Notes under the pieces: model-generated
What the model was told of the DNA's origin: nothing
The model's input: only the letters and a program-made list of their open reading frames with translations
Database searches by the model: none
Shown here: positions 7,325-16,013 of the stretch, piece after piece
Position numbering within the stretch: position 1 is the first letter of the stretch
Layout of the letters: every line of letters begins with the position of its first letter
Origin: RUG14186 sp964644555
GTDB taxonomy: Bacteria > Bacillota > Clostridia > Eubacteriales > Anaerofustaceae
Assembly (NCBI GenBank): GCA_964644555.1
Contig: CAZXWI010000013.1
Span: 1-25,092 of the forward strand
Length of the DNA stretch: 25,092 nucleotides
Direction of reading: 5' to 3'
Position numbers and translations under genes: made by a program

Positions 7325-8767
7325 TTACAATATGAATTTGCTCGTATCCTTAATGAAATCTTCCTCTTCGTTTTTAAATACGCTCTTAACATAATCTTTT
7401 GTTATGACAAACTCTTTTTGTTCGTATTCGGGAGCGTAGAACGAAATTTCTTCAAGAAGCTTTTCTATTACGGTGTACAGCCTTCTTGCGCCTATGTTCT
7501 CGTTGGTTTCATTTTCCAAATATGCCATTTTCGCAAGGTATTCCAATGCTTCATCTTCGAATTTCAATTCCAGATCTTCCGTCTTGAGAAGCTCTTTATA
7601 TTGCTTAATGATGGCATTCTGCGGCTGAGTGAGAATATTGAGAAAATCCTCTTCGGTAAGGCTTTGCAACTTAACCTTTATCGGGAAACGCCCCTGCAAT
7701 TCGGGAATGAGATCACTGACTTTGCTCATATGGAAAGCTCCTGCGCCGATAAAGAGCATATAATCCGTTTTAACAGGGCCGTATTTGGTGTTTACTGTGC
7801 AACCCTCTACAATAGGAAGAATATCTCTTTGCACGCCTTCTCTTGACACATCGGGGCCGTTGCCTTTATAGCCGCCTACGATTTTATCGATTTCGTCAAG
7901 GAATATGATGCCGTCCTGCTCGGCAGCTCTGACACCTTCTTCTGTAATAGCGTCCATATCAAGGAGTTTTTGGCTCTCTTCCTGAGTGAATATCTTTCTT
8001 GCCTGAGATACGCTCGTCTTCCTCTTTTTCTTCTTTGCAGGGAAAATGCTGCCTATCATGCCGGAGATATTCATGGATATTTCATCGTTTCCGCCCTCGC
8101 CTATAACACCTATGGGCATTGATGATTTATCTTCCACCATAATCTCTATTTGCATATCTTCCAATTCACCTGCCAAAAGTTTTTGGCGGTATTCTTCCCT
8201 TTTGGACAATGTTTTTTCGGTTTCTTCACTGTTTACTGTAGAATTATCGCCTTGATTTACAGCTTCTTGAGTAAGCTGAGGAGCATTAGATTGATTTTGC
8301 GATAATTTACCGAAAAACATATCATATGCGCCCTTAGACTGATTTTTAGTTGAAGAGGGCAAAATTGCATCAAGAAGTCTTTCATTAACCAAAGCTTCAG
8401 CTTTTTGCGAAACTTTATCGAGTTCCCTTTGTTTAACCATTCTTATGGATGTGGTAACCAAATCTCTTATCATGCTTTCCACATCTCTTCCCACATAACC
8501 CACTTCCGTGAATTTAGTGGCTTCTACCTTGATAAACGGTGCATCAACCAATTTTGCGAGTCTTCGGGCAATTTCTGTTTTACCTACCCCCGTAGGCCCC
8601 ATCATGATTATGTTTTTGGGAGTTACTTCATCACGCATTTCTTCGGAAAGGTGTTTTCTTCTGTAGCGGTTTCTTAAAGCTATTGCCACGCTCTTTTTGG
8701 CTTCGGTTTGACCTATAATGTATTTATCAAGTTCCTTAACTATCTGATTCGGGGTCAATTCATTCAT
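7325..8767 (-). CDS. hslU: ATP-dependent protease ATPase subunit HslU (ClpY/CodX)
   Basis: HslU is the AAA+ unfoldase ring that feeds substrates into the HslV peptidase. The product is 480 residues (family 440-470; the extra length is in the inserted I-domain, about 105-260, which is lysine- and glutamine-rich). Walker A is GPTGVGKT (57-64), the pore loop GYVG is at 90-93, and Walker B IIFLDEID is at 287-294. The extreme C-terminus KFIL matches the tail that docks into HslV. The ATG at 8765-8767 has GGAGGA upstream, located in the end of hslV. The hslV stop is 3 bp before this start, giving tight coupling. Confidence 0.97.
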   Translation of the reverse strand: MNELTPNQIVKELDKYIIGQTEAKKSVAIALRNRYRRKHLSEEMRDEVTPKNIIMMGPTGVGKTEIARRLAKLVDAPFIKVEATKFTEVGYVGRDVESMIRDLVTTSIRMVKQRELDKVSQKAEALVNERLLDAILPSSTKNQSKGAYDMFFGKLSQNQSNAPQLTQEAVNQGDNSTVNSEETEKTLSKREEYRQKLLAGELEDMQIEIMVEDKSSMPIGVIGEGGNDEISMNISGMIGSIFPAKKKKRKTSVSQARKIFTQEESQKLLDMDAITEEGVRAAEQDGIIFLDEIDKIVGGYKGNGPDVSREGVQRDILPIVEGCTVNTKYGPVKTDYMLFIGAGAFHMSKVSDLIPELQGRFPIKVKLQSLTEEDFLNILTQPQNAIIKQYKELLKTEDLELKFEDEALEYLAKMAYLENETNENIGARRLYTVIEKLLEEISFYAPEYEQKEFVITKDYVKSVFKNEEEDFIKDTSKFIL

Positions 8768-8770
8768 TTA

Positions 8771-9313
8771 TTATTTATCCTCCAAAACGATGGTTTTAAT
8801 ATTATTGTTGGTGTACACGCAAATCTCCGAAGCAATGAGCAGCGAATTTTTTACTATTTCTTCTGCGTCCATATCGTCATTGTGGCGCACCAATGCCCTT
8901 GCGGCAGCAAGTGCATACATAGAGCCGGATCCTACCGAAGCAACTCCGTCATCCGGTTCTATAACTTCACCGTTTCCGCTTATAATAAGAATATTATCCT
9001 TATCGCAAGCAATCAAAAGTGCATCCAGCTTTCTTAATGCCACATCGCCTCTCCATTCCTTTGCCAATTCTATGGCAGCTCTGGGAAGGTTGCCCGAATA
9101 TTGCTCAAGTTTTGCTTCGAATTTTTCGGAAAGAGCAAATGCGTCCGCAACACTTCCTGCGAATCCTACGGCAACTTTATTATTATATACGGTTTTAACC
9201 TTTTCAGCGGTGTGCTTCATGATTGTGTTTTCTCCGAAGGTTACCTGACCGTCCCCTCCTATTGCGATTTTACCGTTGCGCTTTACGGCAAGTATCGTTG
9301 TAGCACGAAACAT
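8771..9313 (-). CDS. hslV: ATP-dependent protease peptidase subunit HslV (ClpQ/CodW)
   Basis: HslV is the proteasome-like N-terminal-nucleophile peptidase of the HslUV complex; 180 residues, normal size. The sequence opens MFRATTILAVKRNGK. By family comparison the residue exposed after processing is Thr5 (ATT), so a short N-terminal piece is removed, unlike B. subtilis CodW, which uses Ser. Conserved blocks are GGDGQVTFG, MKHTAEKVK, VGFAGSVADAFAL, ALLIACDK and GEVIEPDDGVASVGSG. AAAGGAGA precedes the ATG. In Bacillus these genes lie with xerC and codY; neither is here. Confidence 0.97.
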   Translation of the reverse strand: MFRATTILAVKRNGKIAIGGDGQVTFGENTIMKHTAEKVKTVYNNKVAVGFAGSVADAFALSEKFEAKLEQYSGNLPRAAIELAKEWRGDVALRKLDALLIACDKDNILIISGNGEVIEPDDGVASVGSGSMYALAAARALVRHNDDMDAEEIVKNSLLIASEICVYTNNNIKTIVLEDK

Positions 9314-9357
9314 TTTATTACTCTCCTTTGACTTATAAAATATCCTAGTTATTATAT

Positions 9358-9366
9358 ATTATACCA
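9358..9366 (-). promoter_or_regulatory. Extended -10 promoter for hslVU
   Basis: On the minus strand TGGTATAAT (TATAAT at 9358-9363) is an extended -10 element about 45 bp before the hslV start. No good -35 box is present, which is common for TGn-type promoters. Confidence 0.5.
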
Positions 9367-9484
9367 AAATAAAATTCTTCGCAAATAATGAAGTAAATAT
9401 TAATATGTTATTAATACTATCACCGAATTTATTTCCCGATATGTAAGGGGCATACAAAAAAAAGATAGTTTAATAATTTTTTTA

Positions 9485-9513
9485 TTGACATAAAAGCGAT
9501 AATTGTGTATTAT
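9485..9513 (+). promoter_or_regulatory. Sigma-A promoter of the CofE-like gene
   Basis: TTGACA (9485-9490), 17 nt, TATTAT (9508-9513): a near-consensus promoter 88 bp upstream of the ATG. A second TATAAT-like box near 9571 lacks a -35 partner. The roughly 80-nt leader shows no clear stem-loop. Confidence 0.8.
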
Positions 9514-9601
9514 CTTTTTTGTGTTTTTTGGCATAACCAATAGTTTATACATAATCAGAGTGTATAATTAATTTAGTAAACACAGGAAAGGACTGTAAAT
9601 T

Positions 9602-10801
9602 ATGGAAAAGCATGAAAGAAGAGTCGGTACCGTATCAAGAGGTATCCGTTGTCCTATCATCCGTTCAGGTGATGATCTAGCTCAGATAGTAACCCAAAGT
9701 GTATTGGAAGCCGCAGAATATGAGAACTTCGAGATTAAAGACCGTGATGTTATCGCAATCACAGAGTCTGTAGTAGCTCGTTCGCAAGGCAATTACGCAA
9801 CTATCGACGATATTGCGCAGGATGTTAAAGCAAAAACAGATAATGGCACTATCGGTGTCATCTTCCCGATTCTTTCACGCAACCGTTTTGCAGTTTGCTT
9901 AAAGGGTATTGCAAAGGGAGCAAAAAAGGTAGTGCTTATGCTTACTTACCCCTCCGACGAAGTAGGAAACGAATTGGTTTCTCTCGATAAACTTGACGAA
10001 GCCGGCATCAACCCCTACTCTGACGTTCTCACATTGGAAAGATACAGAGAACTTTTCGGAGAGAATCTTCACGAATTCACCGGAGTCGATTATGTTGAAT
10101 ACTACGCATCAATAATCGAAGAAATGGGTGCCGAAGCTCAAATCATCTTTGCGAATCAACCCAAAACAATCCTTGATTATACAGATAATGTCATCACTTG
10201 CGACATTCACACCCGCACGAGAACAAAACGACTTCTTACCAAAGCAGGAGCAAAAATCGTACTCGGCCTTGACGACATCTTAACATCTTCCGTTAACGGA
10301 AGCGGATTTAACGAAACATACGGTCTTTTAGGTTCCAACAAAGCAACTGAAGAACAAATCAAACTCTTCCCGAGAGATTGCACAGAACTTGTTAAAACGA
10401 TTCAAAGCAAGATTTTGGAAAAAACAGGCAAATGCGTTGAAGTAATGGTTTACGGTGATGGAGCTTTCAAAGATCCGATGGGGAAAATATGGGAGCTTGC
10501 AGACCCTGTAGTATCTCCCGCATATACAGAAGGGCTTATCGGAACACCGAACGAACTTAAGCTTAAGTATCTTGCCGACAACGATTTCAAACATCTTTCC
10601 GGTGAAGAACTCAAACAGGCTATATCCGACAGCATCAAAGCCAAGGACGGAAACCTTGTAGGCAAAATGGCATCGGAAGGCACAACACCGAGAAAACTCA
10701 CCGACCTTATCGGCTCGCTTTGCGACTTAACAAGCGGTTCAGGAGATAAAGGCACACCAGTAGTTCTCGTACAGGGATACTTCGACAATTATACAAACTG
10801 A
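9602..10801 (+). CDS. CofE-like protein, coenzyme F420-0:L-glutamate ligase family
   Basis: CofE in archaea and actinobacteria adds glutamate to coenzyme F420-0 using GTP. This 399-residue protein has the family's N-terminal pattern RGIRCPIIRSGDDLAQIV (about 13-30) and the following AITESVVARSQGNY and PILSRNRFAVCLKGIAKGAKKV blocks. It is longer than the usual 250-residue CofE and belongs to a stand-alone type that I recall as common in Clostridia. No other F420 gene (cofC, cofD, fbiC-like) is in the window and such hosts are not known to make F420, so the real substrate is uncertain. It is monocistronic: own promoter, AGGAAAGGA ribosome binding site and own terminator. Confidence 0.8.
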   Translation: MEKHERRVGTVSRGIRCPIIRSGDDLAQIVTQSVLEAAEYENFEIKDRDVIAITESVVARSQGNYATIDDIAQDVKAKTDNGTIGVIFPILSRNRFAVCLKGIAKGAKKVVLMLTYPSDEVGNELVSLDKLDEAGINPYSDVLTLERYRELFGENLHEFTGVDYVEYYASIIEEMGAEAQIIFANQPKTILDYTDNVITCDIHTRTRTKRLLTKAGAKIVLGLDDILTSSVNGSGFNETYGLLGSNKATEEQIKLFPRDCTELVKTIQSKILEKTGKCVEVMVYGDGAFKDPMGKIWELADPVVSPAYTEGLIGTPNELKLKYLADNDFKHLSGEELKQAISDSIKAKDGNLVGKMASEGTTPRKLTDLIGSLCDLTSGSGDKGTPVVLVQGYFDNYTN

Positions 10802-10819
10802 TTTTATCAATCAATTTAG

Positions 10820-10848
10820 GCAGACCTTGTCAGAAGGTCTGCTTTTTT
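10820..10848 (+). terminator. Terminator of the CofE-like gene
   Basis: GCAGACCTT (10820-10828) and AAGGTCTGC (10834-10842) form a perfect 9-bp stem with a 5-nt loop, followed by TTTTTT. Confidence 0.92.
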
Positions 10849-10873
10849 AATGTATGAAAGCGACAGATGCGCA

Positions 10874-10939
10874 GAGAACCGGCCCCGATGATTGTTTTCG
10901 TGATTTTGGGTAAATTTTGCTACATCGGGACCAGGTCTT
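10874..10939 (+). repeat. Dispersed imperfect palindrome, copy 2 (66 bp)
   Basis: This copy starts GAGAACCGGCCCCGATGA and ends CATCGGGACCAGGTCTT. It aligns along its whole length with the copy at 21559-21626 (shared TTTTCGTG, GGG and AATTTT interior blocks, then GGACCAG). The inner arms CCCGATG/CATCGGG pair perfectly and the outer arms pair with bulges. It lies between the CofE-like terminator and the 3' end of livF, a convergent junction. Confidence 0.75.
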
Positions 10940-11017
10940 ACTGAACACCTTTTATTTATTCTATATATGCCAATATCCAAAAAAACAAAAAAGGCACTTC
11001 CGTGCCTTTCCCTCTCA

Positions 11018-11719
11018 TTAACCGCCGAGGTAAGCCTTTTTAACTTCTTCACTGGCAAGCAATTCTTCTCCCGAACCGGAAAGAACGATTTTGCCCGACT
11101 CCAAAACATATCCTCTGTGAGCAATCGACAATGCCATATTTGCATTCTGCTCAACCAAAAGTATCGTGGTTCCCGACTCATTAAGCTCTTTGATTATCTC
11201 AAATATCTGCTCTACCAATATCGGCGCAAGCCCCATAGAAGGTTCGTCCAGCATTATCATTTTGGGTTTGCTCATAAGCGCTCTGCCTATTGCCAACATC
11301 TGCTGTTCGCCTCCGGAAAGCGTTCCTGCTACTTGATTTCTTCTTTCTTTAAGTCTTGGGAAACGCTCGAAAACTTCTTCCATCATAGGCTTGATTTCTT
11401 CCTTAGGTGCGATATATCCGCCCATTTCCAGATTTTCTTCAACGCTGAGCTGTTGGAAAATTCTTCTGCCCTCAGGCACGTGGGAAAGTCCCATTCTGGT
11501 TACCATATATGCGGGTACACCATTAAGCTTCTTATCTGTAAATGTAATTTCGCCTGTTTTGGCGCTCAATACACCGGATATGGTCTTAAGTGTGGTGCTT
11601 TTGCCTGCTCCGTTAGCGCCTATAAGGGTAACAATCTCACCCTCTTTTACTTCAAAGCTGATATCCTTTATTGCATGGATAGCTCCGTAATATACATTGA
11701 TATTGTTTACTTTTAACAT
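11018..11719 (-). CDS. livF: Branched-chain amino acid ABC transporter ATP-binding protein LivF
   Basis: This is one of the two ATPases powering high-affinity Leu/Ile/Val uptake at the inner face of the membrane; 233 residues, family norm. Walker A is GANGAGKST (34-42), the signature LSGGEQQ (134-140) and Walker B IMLDEP (155-160). The switch position reads VEQN, as in LivF proteins. The start ATG at 11717-11719 lies 2 bp after the livG stop, with a G-rich ribosome binding site inside the livG end. It is the last gene of the operon. Confidence 0.95.
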   Translation of the reverse strand: MLKVNNINVYYGAIHAIKDISFEVKEGEIVTLIGANGAGKSTTLKTISGVLSAKTGEITFTDKKLNGVPAYMVTRMGLSHVPEGRRIFQQLSVEENLEMGGYIAPKEEIKPMMEEVFERFPRLKERRNQVAGTLSGGEQQMLAIGRALMSKPKMIMLDEPSMGLAPILVEQIFEIIKELNESGTTILLVEQNANMALSIAHRGYVLESGKIVLSGSGEELLASEEVKKAYLGG

Positions 11720-11721
11720 AC

Positions 11722-12558
11722 CTATTTACCCCCCTGCTGTTTGCCCAAATATGCTTCGATAACAGCCGGATTGGCTTTTATTTCATCGGGAGTTCCCTTT
11801 GCGATTATTTTTCCGTAGTTAAGTACGGCAATACCTTCGCATACACCCATGACAAGGTTCATATCATGCTCGATAAGCATTATCGCAATTTGGAAAGAAT
11901 CTCTGATTTTTCTTATATTCTCCATAAGTTCCGCCGTTTCCGAAGGGTTCATTCCTGCGGCAGGTTCGTCCAACAAAAGGAGTTTCGGATTTGTGGCAAG
12001 GGCTCTGATTATTTCAAGTCGTCTTTGTACACCGTATGGCAAACTGCCTGCCTGAGAATCAGCATACTTTTGCATATCAAACACACCCAAAAGTTCCATT
12101 GCCTTTTCGGTTTCTGCCTTTTCCTGTCTGAAATACTTCGGTGTATGCAAAAGCGAGTCAAAGAACTTGGCATCGTAGTCGTTATGAAGTCCTACTTTAA
12201 TGTTATCAATAACGCTCATATTATCAAACAAGCGGATATTTTGGAAAGTTCTCGCAATACCCATTCTGTTAACCTGCGATGCACTTTTTCCTGCTGTTGC
12301 CACACCGTTTAATATAATAGAGCCTCTCGTCGGCTGATACACATTGGTAAGCAGGTTAAATACAGTCGTCTTTCCTGCTCCGTTAGGGCCTATAAGACCG
12401 CAGATCTCCGTCTGTCCCACTACCACATTAAAATCATCAACCGCAGTGAGTCCTCCGAAATCTATTCCGAGATGATGAGCGGAAAGTGCCGGAGTTTTAT
12501 CAATATCCCTTTCGGGAACAATAGCTTTGCTTGGTACGGGTACCATTTTATCACGCAT
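11722..12558 (-). CDS. livG: Branched-chain amino acid ABC transporter ATP-binding protein LivG
   Basis: Second ATPase of the Liv transporter; 278 residues. Walker A is GPNGAGKTT (57-65), the signature region reads LPYGVQRRLEI, Walker B LLLLDEP is followed by AAGMNP, and the switch is IEHDMN. A hydrophilic extension of about 25 residues precedes the ABC core (which begins near LSAHHLGIDFGG). I keep the start at 12558 because GGAGGA sits at good distance, although a shorter start at the fifth codon (ATG) is possible. It lies 3 bp after livM. Confidence 0.95.
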   Translation of the reverse strand: MRDKMVPVPSKAIVPERDIDKTPALSAHHLGIDFGGLTAVDDFNVVVGQTEICGLIGPNGAGKTTVFNLLTNVYQPTRGSIILNGVATAGKSASQVNRMGIARTFQNIRLFDNMSVIDNIKVGLHNDYDAKFFDSLLHTPKYFRQEKAETEKAMELLGVFDMQKYADSQAGSLPYGVQRRLEIIRALATNPKLLLLDEPAAGMNPSETAELMENIRKIRDSFQIAIMLIEHDMNLVMGVCEGIAVLNYGKIIAKGTPDEIKANPAVIEAYLGKQQGGK

Positions 12559-12561
12559 CGA

Positions 12562-13545
12562 TTATTCCTCCTTGCTTTCCTTCTTTGATTTCAATTTTCC
12601 GATAGCCTTTTTAAGATCAAGGCTTTCTTTTATGCCGCTGAACTGCTCAGATGAGTTGATGAGCATTATCATAATAAGTACCAATGAATATATTATCATT
12701 CGGTAGTCCTGAAGTCCTCTTAATACTTCGGGCAATATATACAATACCGTTGCCGAAATGATAGAACCTCTTATGCTGCCAAGGCCGCCGAGAACAACGA
12801 ATACCAATATTTCTATCGACTTATTGTAATCGAAAGTGCCTGCTGTGAGAATTGATATATTGTGTCCGTACAATACACCTGCAACACCTGCAAAAAATGC
12901 TGCAACAACGAATGCGAGGAGTCTGTAATAAGTAACATTGATTCCGCTTGCCTCTGATGCGATTCTGTTATCTCTTATTGATTTTATCGCACGACCCTGC
13001 CCCGATTCGGTAAGGTTTGTAATAAGGATTACGGAAATTATGGTTACAACAAATGCAATTATATATGTGGAATCCTGCGGAGTTCCTTTAAGACCGGATG
13101 CACCGCCCGTAAATTCGAGGTTGATGATTACGCTTCTGATGATTTCCCCAAAAGCAAGCGTTACTATGGCAAGGTAATCGCCCTTTAATTTTAATACGGG
13201 AATACCTATAATAACGCCGAATACAGCGGCAACCAATCCGCCGATGAGCATTGCAAGAGGAAATCTTATAACAGTAGGTAAAATATCAGCCATTACACTT
13301 GAGAATATACATCCCGCATATGCCCCTACCGACATAAAGCCCGCATGTCCCAAAGTCAATTCGCCCAAAAATCCTATCGTCAAGTTAAGCGATACCGCAA
13401 GAATAATATTTACGCAAATAGGTACAAGCCAAGCCTGAAGTTTTCTTGAAGCTATGCCTGTTTCCACCATTACCAATGAGAATACTAACATTAAAACCAA
13501 AATGCCGTATGTGATGTACTTGTCTTTTACTTTCTTTATTTTCAT
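12562..13545 (-). CDS. livM: Branched-chain amino acid ABC transporter permease LivM
   Basis: Membrane-spanning subunit; 327 residues with multiple hydrophobic helices. Diagnostic stretches are NLTIGFLGELTLGHAGFMSVGAYAG (about 54-78), LKLKGDYLAIVTLAFGEIIR (the cytoplasmic loop that contacts the ATPases) and LGGLGSIRGSIISA. It begins 9 bp after livH with a TAGGTG-type ribosome binding site that overlaps the livH stop. The C-terminus is lysine- and glutamate-rich. Confidence 0.95.
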   Translation of the reverse strand: MKIKKVKDKYITYGILVLMLVFSLVMVETGIASRKLQAWLVPICVNIILAVSLNLTIGFLGELTLGHAGFMSVGAYAGCIFSSVMADILPTVIRFPLAMLIGGLVAAVFGVIIGIPVLKLKGDYLAIVTLAFGEIIRSVIINLEFTGGASGLKGTPQDSTYIIAFVVTIISVILITNLTESGQGRAIKSIRDNRIASEASGINVTYYRLLAFVVAAFFAGVAGVLYGHNISILTAGTFDYNKSIEILVFVVLGGLGSIRGSIISATVLYILPEVLRGLQDYRMIIYSLVLIMIMLINSSEQFSGIKESLDLKKAIGKLKSKKESKEE

Positions 13546-13554
13546 GTTTTACAC

Positions 13555-14430
13555 CTACACCTTCTCATTGTTCTTCTTACCGAGAAGACCTGTAGGTCTA
13601 ACCCAGAGAATGATAATCAATATAGTAAATACTATAGCGTCCGATAATTCCGTTGAAATATAAGCCTTTGACATATTTTCTATAACACCGAGCAATATTC
13701 CGCCGAGCATAGCCCCCGGAATAGAACCTATACCACCGAATACAGCGGCAACGAAAGCCTTGATACCGGGCATAGAGCCGGAATACGGGCCGATAAAGTT
13801 ATATGTAGCACCATAGAAAACACCTGCGGCAACGGCTAATGCCGAACCTATAGCAAATGTAGTCGAAATTGTTCTGTTTACATTTATTCCCATGAGCTCT
13901 GCTGCTTCTTTGTCTTCGCTGACTGCTTTCATAGCCTTGCCCATTTTGGAATGATTGATAAATAAAGTCAATGCCACCATAATTACCACGGAAACCGTGA
14001 GAGTAGCCACACTTTCACCTTTTATGGTGAGTCCTCCGAGTTCAAGCGGAGAGAATGTTATTACTTTCGGGAAACTCTTTTGAGTAGAGCCGAAAATAAG
14101 AAGTGCTATATTTTGAAGCAAATAACTAACCCCGATAGCCGTTATCAAAACAGCAAGCGGAGATGCTTTTCTTAAAGGTTTATAGGCAACTCTCTCAATA
14201 GTCATACCCAAAATCATACAAAAAATCACCGCAAGAATAATTGCGAGGATTACGGGAAGTTTAAGAAGAGAGATCAGTACATATACGCAAAAAGCCGCAA
14301 CCATTATTATATCGCCATGGGCAAAGTTAAGCATTTTGGCAATGCCGTAAACCATCGTGTATCCCAATGCAATAAGTGCATAAATACTTCCGAGGCTAAG
14401 CCCGCTTATCAATGTAGATAAAAAGTCCAT
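13555..14430 (-). CDS. livH: Branched-chain amino acid ABC transporter permease LivH
   Basis: Membrane-spanning partner of LivM; 291 residues (family 290-310). Features seen are GLSLGSIYALIALGYTMVYGIAKMLNFAHGDIIM at the N-terminus and the EAA-like loop KAVSEDKEAAELMGINVNR, followed by AAVFGGIGSIPGAMLGGILLG. GAGGTT precedes the ATG. A 13-bp-stem hairpin separates it from livK upstream. Confidence 0.95.
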   Translation of the reverse strand: MDFLSTLISGLSLGSIYALIALGYTMVYGIAKMLNFAHGDIIMVAAFCVYVLISLLKLPVILAIILAVIFCMILGMTIERVAYKPLRKASPLAVLITAIGVSYLLQNIALLIFGSTQKSFPKVITFSPLELGGLTIKGESVATLTVSVVIMVALTLFINHSKMGKAMKAVSEDKEAAELMGINVNRTISTTFAIGSALAVAAGVFYGATYNFIGPYSGSMPGIKAFVAAVFGGIGSIPGAMLGGILLGVIENMSKAYISTELSDAIVFTILIIILWVRPTGLLGKKNNEKV

Positions 14431-14450
14431 AGTGTAACCTCATTCGTTAT

Positions 14451-14480
14451 CATAAAGCGGAAGATAACTTCCGCTTTATG
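14451..14480 (-). promoter_or_regulatory. Intercistronic hairpin between livK and livH
   Basis: CATAAAGCGGAAG and CTTCCGCTTTATG form a perfect 13-bp stem with a 4-nt loop. There is no U-run on the minus strand, so it is probably not a full terminator. By analogy with other binding-protein operons it may protect the livK message from 3' decay and keep the binding protein in excess over the membrane subunits (inference). Confidence 0.6.
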
Positions 14481-14522
14481 TGTATTTCGGTTTTAAATTT
14501 TAGAATAAACCTGTTTTAATAA

Positions 14523-15674
14523 TTATTTTGTGTATACTTCGTAAGCGCCGTTTCTGATAACAACTGCCATAGGTGCTTTATCGGGTTCACCGTTTTCATC
14601 CCATGACATAGCGTTTCCTGTAGCACCGTCGATTGTGATTTCTGTCATTGCAGCTACCAAAGCGTCGTTGAAGTTTTCGTCTGTGGGAACAGCACCTGAT
14701 TTTTCAAGAGCTGCTTTTACTGCGTATACTGCATCGTATGCGTCAGCTGCGAACTGGTCCGGTGTAGCATTGAATGCTGCTTTGTATTTGTCAACAAAGT
14801 TTTTAACAACGGGTTCTTCTGAGTTTGCTGCGAACGGTGTTAAGAGCATAACGCCTTCTGTAAGAGCTAAGTTGTCTTCGCCGATTTTTTCGAGGATACC
14901 ATCCATACCGTCTGTACCGAAGAATACTACATCAAGTCCTTCTGCATTTGCCTGTGTGAGAACATATGCTGCTTCCTGAGCGTAAAGCGGGAGGAATACA
15001 AGGTCAGCACCTGAGTTTTTGATAGCCTGAAGCTGTACTGAGAAGTCTGTGTTTGACTGGTTTGTGAATGCCTGTGCTGTAACTACGTTAAGACCAAGTT
15101 CTGCAGCTTTTGCTGTGAATGCATCATAAAGACCGTTTGAGTAGTCATTTGATTTGTCATAGAGAACTGCAACTTTTGAGCTGAGCTGGTTTTCATAGAT
15201 GAACTGAGCTGAATATGTACCCTGGTCTGCATCCTGGAAGCAAACTCTGAAGCATGTAGGATACTGTGTGCATTCGAGCTGTGAACCTGACGGTGTGATC
15301 ATCAAAATACCATCTTTGTTAACTTCTTCAGAAACTGCTATGCAAGAACCGCTTGTTGTAGCGCCCAAAGAAACGTTCATTCCTTTGTCCATAAGTGTTG
15401 CATAAGCGTTAACTGCTTTAACTGCGTCTGCTTCATCATCTTCAAATTCGAGTTTGAGTTTCATGCCGTTAACTCCGCCGTTTTCGTTGATTTCGTCTAC
15501 AGCGATTGCAGCACCGTTTTTAACAGATGTTCCGTATGTAGCGTAGTCGCCTGTGATAGGTCCTATACCTCCGAGTACTATGTACTCTTCATCCGAGTCT
15601 GCATTGTTTGAGCAGCCTGCGAACATTGATACTGCCATGCAGCATACTAATAAGATTGCAAATAATTTTTTCAT
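14523..15674 (-). CDS. livK: Branched-chain amino acid ABC transporter substrate-binding lipoprotein LivK
   Basis: This is the extracytoplasmic receptor that delivers Leu/Ile/Val to LivHM; 383 residues. A lipoprotein signal peptide of 20 residues ends at MFAGC (lipidated Cys21), after which a short flexible Asn/Asp/Ser linker leads into a periplasmic-binding-protein type 1 fold. It carries GGIGPITGDYATYGTSVKNGAAIAVDEINENGGVNG, the family entry motif, and a conserved QLQAIKNSGADLVFLPLY segment. AGGGGG lies upstream of the ATG. Binding specificity is inferred from family and operon; related receptors can bind other amino acids or amides. Confidence 0.9.
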   Translation of the reverse strand: MKKLFAILLVCCMAVSMFAGCSNNADSDEEYIVLGGIGPITGDYATYGTSVKNGAAIAVDEINENGGVNGMKLKLEFEDDEADAVKAVNAYATLMDKGMNVSLGATTSGSCIAVSEEVNKDGILMITPSGSQLECTQYPTCFRVCFQDADQGTYSAQFIYENQLSSKVAVLYDKSNDYSNGLYDAFTAKAAELGLNVVTAQAFTNQSNTDFSVQLQAIKNSGADLVFLPLYAQEAAYVLTQANAEGLDVVFFGTDGMDGILEKIGEDNLALTEGVMLLTPFAANSEEPVVKNFVDKYKAAFNATPDQFAADAYDAVYAVKAALEKSGAVPTDENFNDALVAAMTEITIDGATGNAMSWDENGEPDKAPMAVVIRNGAYEVYTK

Positions 15675-15703
15675 ATATTTCCCCCTATAAATGGATTTTT
15701 ATA

Positions 15704-15737
15704 TTAAAAAGCGGTTTCCCTTTGCAGGAAACCGCTT
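15704..15737 (-). terminator. Terminator or attenuator before livK
   Basis: On the minus strand AAGCGGTTTCC and GGAAACCGCTT (15727-15737 with 15709-15719) form a perfect 11-bp stem with a 7-nt loop, followed by TTTTT. It lies between the 61-codon ORF and livK. The only other promoter I find for livK is upstream of this element, so transcription of the whole liv operon may have to pass it. Confidence 0.85.
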
Positions 15738-15760
15738 CTAATATCACATATAATTATACC

Positions 15761-15946
15761 TTAAGCAACGCTGCTTAAGCCTTGATTCCCTACAATAACA
15801 AAATTATTAAGATTACTAAGTAAGCCTGCAAATGCAAGCACAATAATGCCGAGGATAATAATACCCACGGCCTTAATAATAGCTAAAGCTAAGAGAACAA
15901 CGAGCATATTTAATTTTGAAACTTTTGTATTCATGTTATTAAACAT
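15761..15946 (-). CDS. Short hydrophobic ORF, candidate leader peptide of the liv operon
   Basis: A 61-codon ORF that begins MFNNMNTKVSKLNMLVVLL; 27 of 61 residues are Leu, Ile or Val, concentrated in residues 12-43. It has a near-consensus promoter, an AAAGGAGA ribosome binding site 8 nt from the ATG, and a strong terminator 24 bp past its stop. The last codons and the stop lie in an 8-bp stem (CTTAAGCA/TGCTTAAG, 15760-15779). An 8-nt stretch in the ORF, TTTGCAGG on the coding strand (15825-15832), is the exact complement of the terminator loop. It may be a regulatory leader peptide for Leu/Ile/Val starvation, or simply a small membrane protein with one hydrophobic segment. I recognise no homologue. 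Confidence 0.55.
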   Translation of the reverse strand: MFNNMNTKVSKLNMLVVLLALAIIKAVGIIILGIIVLAFAGLLSNLNNFVIVGNQGLSSVA

Positions 15947-16013
15947 TATTTTGTTCTCCTTTCCTTAAGCTACTTTCGGCTTAATGATTTTATTTCGCAA
16001 GAAATTATGGTTT

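Noticed and set aside
10967..11716. Plus-strand open frame of 249 codons opposite livF
   Set aside because: It lies entirely over livF, a clear ABC ATPase on the other strand, and its product is Phe/Cys/His-rich with no family features. It is a shadow frame.
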